Assembly: GCA_038040485.1 (NCBI GenBank)
Contig: JBBPIE010000034.1
Coordinates: 1-64,000 of the forward strand
Direction: 5' to 3'
Length of the DNA stretch: 64,000 bases
Source of the DNA: Onstottus_B arcticum
GTDB taxonomy: Bacteria; Acidobacteriota; Blastocatellia; UBA7656
Position numbers and translations under genes: made by a program. A model generated the notes under the pieces. The model worked only from the letters and a program-made list of their open reading frames with translations, was not told the DNA's origin and made no database searches. Of the stretch, positions 58,824 to 64,000 are shown in pieces (positions within the stretch are counted from its first letter, which is position 1; the number at the start of each line of letters is the position of its first letter).

Positions 58824-61292
58824 CTATGGAGTGAGGCCCACCTTCCGCAAGATGTCTGTAAAGCGAGGGTCCGCGCGCAACGAATCATAGTGCGCCTCAA
58901 CTTTGAGGTATTGCATTTGTGGGTCGTGCTCGGCATAGGCCCGTTCGAGCGCGGCGAAGGCTTCTTCTTTGTCTCCGAGCCCGGCGTAGAGAATGGCTAA
59001 CTCGGCTGGCGAGACGTATTCCTTCGTCGTCTTCATCTTGTCGAGGAAGTTGAGCGCTTCATCGCGCTTGCCGGACATCGCGTAACTGTAGCCTAGATAC
59101 GCCTGTATGAGCGTCGGATCTTCTTCAATGCTGATTGCCTTCTGATACTCGGCGATGGCTTCCGCGTACATCCCCTTCGCCGCATAAGTGTAGCCCAAGT
59201 ATTCGTGCGCCTGAGAATAGTCCGGCTGCATATTAATGACCTTCTGAAATTGACTGATAGCCTCATCGTGGCGGCGCGCATTCAGCAGAATTATTCCCTC
59301 TCCATTCCTAATGGAAACCCTCAGCGGATCAAGCTCCTGTGCTCGTTTGTTCTCGGTCAGTGCTTCAGGTTGCCGCCCCATCGTGGATAGGCAAACCGCA
59401 TAGTCACCGTGAGCCGCTGCAAGGTTCGGGTTCAACTCTATGGCTCGCTTGTATTCGATCTCAGCGCCAGGCCAGTCCCACTCGCTAAGTTTGATGTTCG
59501 CCAGTACGCCATGCGCCTCCGCAAGCGTCTCGTCCAACCCCAGCGACCTCTGTATTGCAGCCTTCGCGTTTGCAACAGTCTCTTTGGGATCATCAGTTCC
59601 TCCCAGTTGGTTATAGACCGAAGCCACGCCTGTATAAGCCAGCGCAAAGTTCGGGTCGAGCGCGGCTGCCTTGTTGTAGTAGTCAAGCGCCTTTCTGTAA
59701 TTCTCTGTCCCTCCCTTCCTCCAATAGAACAATCCATTCAAATAGAGTTGGTAAGCCGCCGAGTCGCCCGTCGCACGTTTCCTCAGTTGCTGCTCCTGTG
59801 CTCCAGTCAACCGCAAACGCAGCTTCTCCGAGATGGTGCGTGCTATCTCTTCCTGCACCGCCTGCAGATCCGTCGCCTGGCGGTTATACTGCTCGCCCCA
59901 CATCTGCGTTTTATCTCTCGTATCAGCCAACTCCGCGCTGACTTGTAACCGATCTCCAACCTGCATCACCCTGCCGGTCACAATTGCCTGTACACCGAGC
60001 GCTTTCGCCACTTCTTGCAAGTCAACTTCTTTACCCCTGTACTTGAAACTGGAATTGCGCGAGATAACCTTTAGCTGCGGCAGCTTGGAGAGGCTGTTAA
60101 TCAAGCTATCGCTGATGCCGTCTGACAGGTATTCCGTATTCGGGTCGTTGCTTGCGTTGTCGAACGGCAAGACCGCCACCGAATTAATCGCCCCGCTCCC
60201 GGAAGCAAAGTAGAGTACCGCTGCGACTGCCACCACAAGCGCGGCCACAATGAGCGCCAACGCCCCCTTGCGCTGTTTGATCTCGCTGACAATATGTCCA
60301 GTGATCGAGATAGTGGGCGCCGCTCGTTTCGCTCCGCTTCTCTCTACGATATCTTCCTGGGTTGCAGCCACCGCCAGTTCCGTCGCTGTCCCAACAATCG
60401 TCGCAGCGCCACTCCAAAGCGGCAGAACAGTTTGTTGGTCGATTTCGGCGTTCGTTCCCTGACCCCTCAAATCGCTGATTAAGTCTCCCATCGTTTGATA
60501 GCGTTCATCTCTGTCTTTGCAGAGTGCTTTGTCAACGATCTGCTGAAGCCCGGCCGGTACCGCACCCGCGTGCTGCGACATGGGTGGAGGTTCGTTTTGC
60601 AGTATTGCCACGATGATATCGCCGATGGTTGCAGCTTCGAACGGCGGAGTGCCCGCGAGCATCTCATAAAGCACGACACCCAAACTGAATATGTCAGTCC
60701 TCTCATCCACTTCCAGTCCCCGCATTTGCTCCGGAGACATGTATTTGGGAGTGCCCATCAGCATACCGGGCTCGGTATTGACCAATGGTAGCAGCCCCAT
60801 CTCGGAGCTACCGCCCGCCGGCATTCTTTGAGTGAGCTTCGCTATCCCGAAATCGAGCACCTTCACAATCCCATCGGGACGCACCATTATGTTCTCCGGC
60901 TTTATGTCACGATGCACTACTCCGACTTCGTGTGCCGCGCCCAAAGCGCTTGCGACTTGAACAATAATGTTTAGCGCCTTTTGAACGCTCATTCTCGTCG
61001 CGGACATGCAGGCGCGTAGCGTCTCTCCCTTTACGAACTCGGTTGCAATGAAGTGTGTTGACTCCACTTCTCCTATATCAAATATAGTGAGAATGTTTGG
61101 ATGATTGAGAGCCGAAGCCGTGCGGGCTTCCTGTTGGAATCGGAGCACTCTCGGCTGATCACTAGTTAGCTCAGGTGGAAGCAGCTTGAGGGCAACCTTC
61201 CGGCCCAGGCGGATATCTTCGGCGAGGTAGACCTCTCCCATTCCCCCTTTGGCAAGAAGTTCAAGGAGTTGATATGGACCGATTTGGCGCAT
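58824..61292 (-). CDS. Membrane Ser/Thr kinase - TolB-N-like - TPR protein
   Basis: 822 residues from the ATG at 61292. Kinase domain at about 5-265 (LLAKGGMGEVYLAED, VALKLL, HRDIKPENIMV, DFGIA, SPEQ). One membrane helix near 345-367 (ALALIVAALVVAVAAVLYF). Outside: a FlgO/TolB-N-like domain (about 372-500, INSVAVLPFDNASNDPNTEY, AKALGVQAIVTGRVMQVGDR), then about eight TPR repeats to the end (for example AIAEYQKAISIEEDPTLIQA). This is a common acidobacterial receptor-kinase design; the TPR part probably binds periplasmic ligands or partners. Ends in LRADPRFTDILRKVGLTP. Confidence 0.92.
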   Translation of the reverse strand: MRQIGPYQLLELLAKGGMGEVYLAEDIRLGRKVALKLLPPELTSDQPRVLRFQQEARTASALNHPNILTIFDIGEVESTHFIATEFVKGETLRACMSATRMSVQKALNIIVQVASALGAAHEVGVVHRDIKPENIMVRPDGIVKVLDFGIAKLTQRMPAGGSSEMGLLPLVNTEPGMLMGTPKYMSPEQMRGLEVDERTDIFSLGVVLYEMLAGTPPFEAATIGDIIVAILQNEPPPMSQHAGAVPAGLQQIVDKALCKDRDERYQTMGDLISDLRGQGTNAEIDQQTVLPLWSGAATIVGTATELAVAATQEDIVERSGAKRAAPTISITGHIVSEIKQRKGALALIVAALVVAVAAVLYFASGSGAINSVAVLPFDNASNDPNTEYLSDGISDSLINSLSKLPQLKVISRNSSFKYRGKEVDLQEVAKALGVQAIVTGRVMQVGDRLQVSAELADTRDKTQMWGEQYNRQATDLQAVQEEIARTISEKLRLRLTGAQEQQLRKRATGDSAAYQLYLNGLFYWRKGGTENYRKALDYYNKAAALDPNFALAYTGVASVYNQLGGTDDPKETVANAKAAIQRSLGLDETLAEAHGVLANIKLSEWDWPGAEIEYKRAIELNPNLAAAHGDYAVCLSTMGRQPEALTENKRAQELDPLRVSIRNGEGIILLNARRHDEAISQFQKVINMQPDYSQAHEYLGYTYAAKGMYAEAIAEYQKAISIEEDPTLIQAYLGYSYAMSGKRDEALNFLDKMKTTKEYVSPAELAILYAGLGDKEEAFAALERAYAEHDPQMQYLKVEAHYDSLRADPRFTDILRKVGLTP

Positions 61293-61327
61293 TGCGAACA
61301 ATTCCGGTTCAGAGTCAACCCTTGTTG

Positions 61328-61600
61328 CTAGATACCCATCTTTGCCAATGCGTCTATTGCCTGGCCCATCAGCATTGTTGCCCGAGGATGTGAAGCTTCA
61401 AACAGCTCGATCCCCTCCTTCAACCCTTCACCAAGCCGATCAGATACATGATGATGATCGCTGTCGCCTGCTTCGACTAGCTTCTTGATATCGTTCATCA
61501 ACGCCTGAAGAAGGTGCTGCTCGCCCTCATCGACGGACTCGATTTGTTGAAGCTCACCGTGCAATTGCTCAAGCCTGTTGTGAAGCTGCTGCTTATCCAT
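61328..61600 (-). CDS. DUF4404 family protein, copy 1
   Basis: 90 residues, GAGG before the ATG. DUF4404 signature: LHNRLEQLHGELQQIESVDE and LLQALMNDIKKLVE, a helical hairpin, then GEGLKEGIELFEASHP and the family end MGQAIDALAKMGI. Cytosolic, function unknown. A near-identical paralogue lies 820 bases away at 62418 with a changed C-terminus. Confidence 0.85.
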   Translation of the reverse strand: MDKQQLHNRLEQLHGELQQIESVDEGEQHLLQALMNDIKKLVEAGDSDHHHVSDRLGEGLKEGIELFEASHPRATMLMGQAIDALAKMGI

Positions 61601-61724
61601 TGTGGAAACCTCTATGAAAGCGGAAGCGCCGCCAGCCTTGTCTAGCCTGCGAAAGAACCATACTTCTGATGTGCTAATGAGTCAAAGCGATACTTCTAGC
61701 AGGCTGCTGGAAAACCAATTCATC

Positions 61725-61816
61725 GCCACTAAGACACGAAGACACTAGGGAGCACAAAGCGCACAACCTGTCATTTCTCTGACTTGGTGAAGCTTCGTGT
61801 CTTTGTGACTTGGTGG
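61725..61816. repeat. Imperfect inverted repeat with AAGACACGAAG motif
   Basis: Left part GCCACTAAGACACGAAGACA (61725) and right part CTTCGTGTCTTTGTGACTTGG (from 61793) are partly complementary. It resembles the 51-base hairpin at 32333 in style. The gap 61601-61902 contains nothing else recognisable. Confidence 0.55.
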
Positions 61817-61902
61817 TGCACTCCCATTTTCCCTAAGCGCAGTCATTCTTGTTGTCGAGAGGGACAGTTCAAGCGTGCAAACAATTTCTGTTTAGGGCCA
61901 GC

Positions 61903-62397
61903 TTATTCGCTCTCCGATTTCTCGTTTATCTCTTTGATCAGGCGCATCAATTCGGGATTCTGCTTGATTTCTGCGCTACGGAGTCTGAACTTTTTCTGTC
62001 GTGATAAAGCGAGATTGACAAAAGCAACGGCTATCAAGCCAGCCCCTCCAAAGGCAACCGGCCCAAACCACAATTCTGTAAACGAGTTGATCGTTCCATC
62101 TTCCGGGTGTTCCTGCTTGTAAAGCACAGTGACTGTCTCGCCAACGGAGTAAGCGGAGAATGATATGAAGACGTCTCCTCTGATCCTATGCGCTTCACCC
62201 TCGACTTGATAGTCAACAAGCGGGGCCTCTGTGTTACTGTCCGCAGAACTAGAACCCACAAAGGCGACTACTGTTCCTTGAGTTCTAAGAGAGCCCGAGA
62301 TTGCTTTCCATGACATATACCCCATCACTATCGCTACGGCGATGGGGATCGCGCACATACCGTAGAGGATCAAGAGGACAAGCTTGTTGTTTTGCAT
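61903..62397 (-). CDS. DUF3592 membrane protein
   Basis: 164 residues. Two hydrophobic helices (about 6-30, LVLLILYGMCAIPIAVAIVM; about 110-130, FGPVAFGGAGLIAVAFVNLA) flank an extracytoplasmic beta domain with QGTVVAFVGSSS, VDYQVEGEAHRIRGDVFISF and GETVTVLYKQEHPEDGTIN, the DUF3592 pattern. C-terminal tail is charged. Lies between the two DUF4404 paralogues on the same strand. Function unknown. Confidence 0.82.
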   Translation of the reverse strand: MQNNKLVLLILYGMCAIPIAVAIVMGYMSWKAISGSLRTQGTVVAFVGSSSADSNTEAPLVDYQVEGEAHRIRGDVFISFSAYSVGETVTVLYKQEHPEDGTINSFTELWFGPVAFGGAGLIAVAFVNLALSRQKKFRLRSAEIKQNPELMRLIKEINEKSESE

Positions 62398-62417
62398 TCT
62401 GGCTCATTTCGAGATGG

Positions 62418-62684
62418 CTAAATACCCACTTTGCCAACGCGTCGATTGCCTATCAGCATTGTTGCCTGAGGATGCAAAGCTTCAAATAGCTCTATCCCTT
62501 GCTTCAGCCCTTCACCAAGCCGATCAGATACTGGTTGATGCTCGCTCTCGCCAGCATCGAGCAGCTTCTTGATATCACTCATCAACGACTGAAGGAGTTG
62601 CCGCTCGCCCTCATCGACGGACTCGATCTGTTGAAGCTCGCCGTGCAATTGCTCGAGCCTGTTGTGAAGCTCCTGCTTATTCAT
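62418..62684 (-). CDS. DUF4404 family protein, copy 2 with altered C-terminus
   Basis: 88 residues; 75 of the first 77 or so positions track copy 1 (LHNRLEQLHGELQQIESVDE, LMSDIKKLLDAGES). After ATMLIG the two diverge: a 5-base loss shifts the frame and a 1-base loss ten codons later restores it, so MGQAIDALAKMGI becomes IGNRRVGKVGI. The stop position is kept. The product is probably still made. Confidence 0.8.
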   Translation of the reverse strand: MNKQELHNRLEQLHGELQQIESVDEGERQLLQSLMSDIKKLLDAGESEHQPVSDRLGEGLKQGIELFEALHPQATMLIGNRRVGKVGI

Positions 62685-62744
62685 TGTCGAAACCTTTATA
62701 AGAACGGAGACCCTGTAACTGGCGGTTAGGCGCCAGTCGCCTGT

Positions 62745-64000
62745 TTAACAAGACACATTCATCGTAGTGATCCTTGCCAACCCTTTCCACAACAAGGTCA
62801 ATACCAGAACCCATATCGTTCCGGCAAACACGAACAAGAAATAATGTATCGGCAATCCATATCGAAACTCTGTGTTCATCAAAGACTGGGATAGCAAATG
62901 GTAAAGCGGAACCATCAAGAGAAATAAACCTCTACGCCAGCTTGCCGCACCTATGATTGCCGCGCCCAGCACTATAAAGGTGAGCATAGACTCCTTTGTT
63001 ATTCGCTGGAGCGCTCGAATGGGAAGGCGCAGCCAGGATAAGGTCTTCCCGACTCTAAGGCTCGATTCGTCGCGCGCATCCGACTGCCATCGAGGCCTGA
63101 TTGTGTAGACCTCCTCAAACGGCTGAGCGTTTTCAAACCTGCTGACTAAAGGTGCGTGCGCGGAATACTTGAGCATTTCTGCCATGCGATCCAGCATTAC
63201 GCCTGAATACCAGACTGGATGCTTCACGATGATATCCACACTTTTTTTGACCCGGTCGCGGTCGCGCTGGATTCCGTCGGGTGTAGACCAATCCGCTGCA
63301 TAACTCGGGTTGTTGTAAATGACAGCCTCTTGCATTGCCACTTCGTTGTCGTTTACTACAGCACCGAACCTATCGCCGCTCGCGACTGCGATGCCTTCCC
63401 ACATCACCAAACCCAGTTGAATGTTTATCGGCACAAATTCACCGTGCCTCAAGTAGTTCCTGATGGTGATCGGGGATATCATGAGAAAAGAAACCAGGCA
63501 CATCAGGGCCGCCTGCTTTGCGGTTTGCCAGCGTCGCGCGGCAATCACCACAAGCATCACTATCAAGAAAGGACCGAGCAACAGGGTATTTGGCCTTAGC
63601 CATGCCGAAAGACCAAGCATGGCGCCGGCCAGCGCATAGAGCCAGTAAGAGTAACGATGCGACCGCCTGGCAACTAATATGAGATAGCAGGCTGTAAGCA
63701 GAAGAACCGGAGTTAGTGAATCGGGCAGTATCCAATTCGACATGTAAGATAGATGGTGCGAGACCGCAGCGAGTAGTCCTGACGCGAAGCCGATCCGCCA
63801 GCTCAGAAGCAAGCCGGCGATCAGAAAGATCAAGACAGGTGCAATAGAGTTGAGCGCGTTTTGAACAAGCTGGACCTTGAAATAATCCCTGCCCAGGACC
63901 CGGTAAATTACGCTGAGATAAATCGGGTAGCCCGGAGGCCTCGCCATAGCGGATGTATCTGAAGGATCTTCGCTGTAAGGCCCAAGCAGTCCTTCTCCTT
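62745..64000 (-). CDS. GT39/ArnT-like membrane glycosyltransferase (partial)
   Basis: At least 418 residues; the frame is open to the window edge, and LLGPYSEDPSDTSAMARPPG upstream of the internal ATG at 63947 looks like the luminal loop with RPPGYPIYL that follows the first helix in GT-C enzymes. So the true N-terminus lies outside. About ten hydrophobic helices follow (for example SIAPVLIFLIAGLLLSW, YALAGAMLGLSAWLRPN). Members transfer sugars from polyprenyl phosphate to lipids or proteins. Substrate unknown. Confidence 0.78.
   Translation of the reverse strand, partial: GEGLLGPYSEDPSDTSAMARPPGYPIYLSVIYRVLGRDYFKVQLVQNALNSIAPVLIFLIAGLLLSWRIGFASGLLAAVSHHLSYMSNWILPDSLTPVLLLTACYLILVARRSHRYSYWLYALAGAMLGLSAWLRPNTLLLGPFLIVMLVVIAARRWQTAKQAALMCLVSFLMISPITIRNYLRHGEFVPINIQLGLVMWEGIAVASGDRFGAVVNDNEVAMQEAVIYNNPSYAADWSTPDGIQRDRDRVKKSVDIIVKHPVWYSGVMLDRMAEMLKYSAHAPLVSRFENAQPFEEVYTIRPRWQSDARDESSLRVGKTLSWLRLPIRALQRITKESMLTFIVLGAAIIGAASWRRGLFLLMVPLYHLLSQSLMNTEFRYGLPIHYFLFVFAGTIWVLVLTLLWKGLARITTMNVSC

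Overview
The window looks like chromosomal DNA of a soil-type member of the Acidobacteriota (Blastocatellia-like). This is an inference from gene content: moderately GC-rich sequence, several PknB-type Ser/Thr kinases with the GAGGMGEV glycine loop fused to zinc ribbons, AAA/TPR or TolB-N/TPR modules, secreted PD40 proteins, a large M14 peptidase, DUF4404 and Uma2 proteins. There is no rRNA, no tRNA that I could recognise, no intact transposase and no CRISPR array.

Layout. 0-1 kb: a response regulator and the start of a downstream membrane protein. 1.1-7.4 kb: three paralogous secreted or lipid-anchored PD40 proteins, one fused to HEAT repeats. 7.3-11 kb: a STAND-like NTPase wedged between a 3'-truncated PD40 gene and a 5'-truncated DUF4258 gene whose YgiT-type partner survives. 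11-23.7 kb: tannase-family esterase with the relic of a second copy, amidohydrolase, MFS carrier, zinc-ribbon kinase, a probable type IV (Mrr) restriction enzyme, and a DUF1330/cupin/VOC/SBP56-like group. 23.9-28.8 kb: a DUF1016 nuclease between two kinase remnants, then a kinase-AAA-TPR giant. 29-35 kb: short-chain fatty acid carrier, then glpK, PPK2 and glpD (glycerol use). 35-40 kb: Uma2, AbiEii-type module, M20 peptidase. 40-48.8 kb: M14 peptidase, DoxX, RND efflux pair. 48.8-58.7 kb: a defence island with a complete type I restriction-modification set (hsdM, hsdS, hsdR) carrying Bro-N, DUF1016-N, RhuM and HicBA genes inside it, with a second HicAB next door. 58.8-64 kb: kinase-TolB-N-TPR, two DUF4404 paralogues, DUF3592 and a partial GT39-like glycosyltransferase.

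Most unusual material. (1) hsdM, a Bro-N gene, a DUF1016-N gene and hsdS are chained by 4-base stop/start overlaps. (2) Those accessory genes and their flanks carry palindromes of one geometry, roughly 11-base arms around a 3-base loop, most of them inside coding sequence; the other DUF1016 gene, 30 kb away, has one at the equivalent protein position. (3) Four-hairpin intergenic elements of about 176-182 bp share an ATGTTTATAGA mark while their stems differ; one is read through in frame inside the Bro-N gene. (4) Many broken genes (tannase tail, RND tail, MazF with an internal deletion, DUF4258, two kinases) show that this stretch has been heavily remodelled.

All family calls come from motif recognition by eye; no database search was run.
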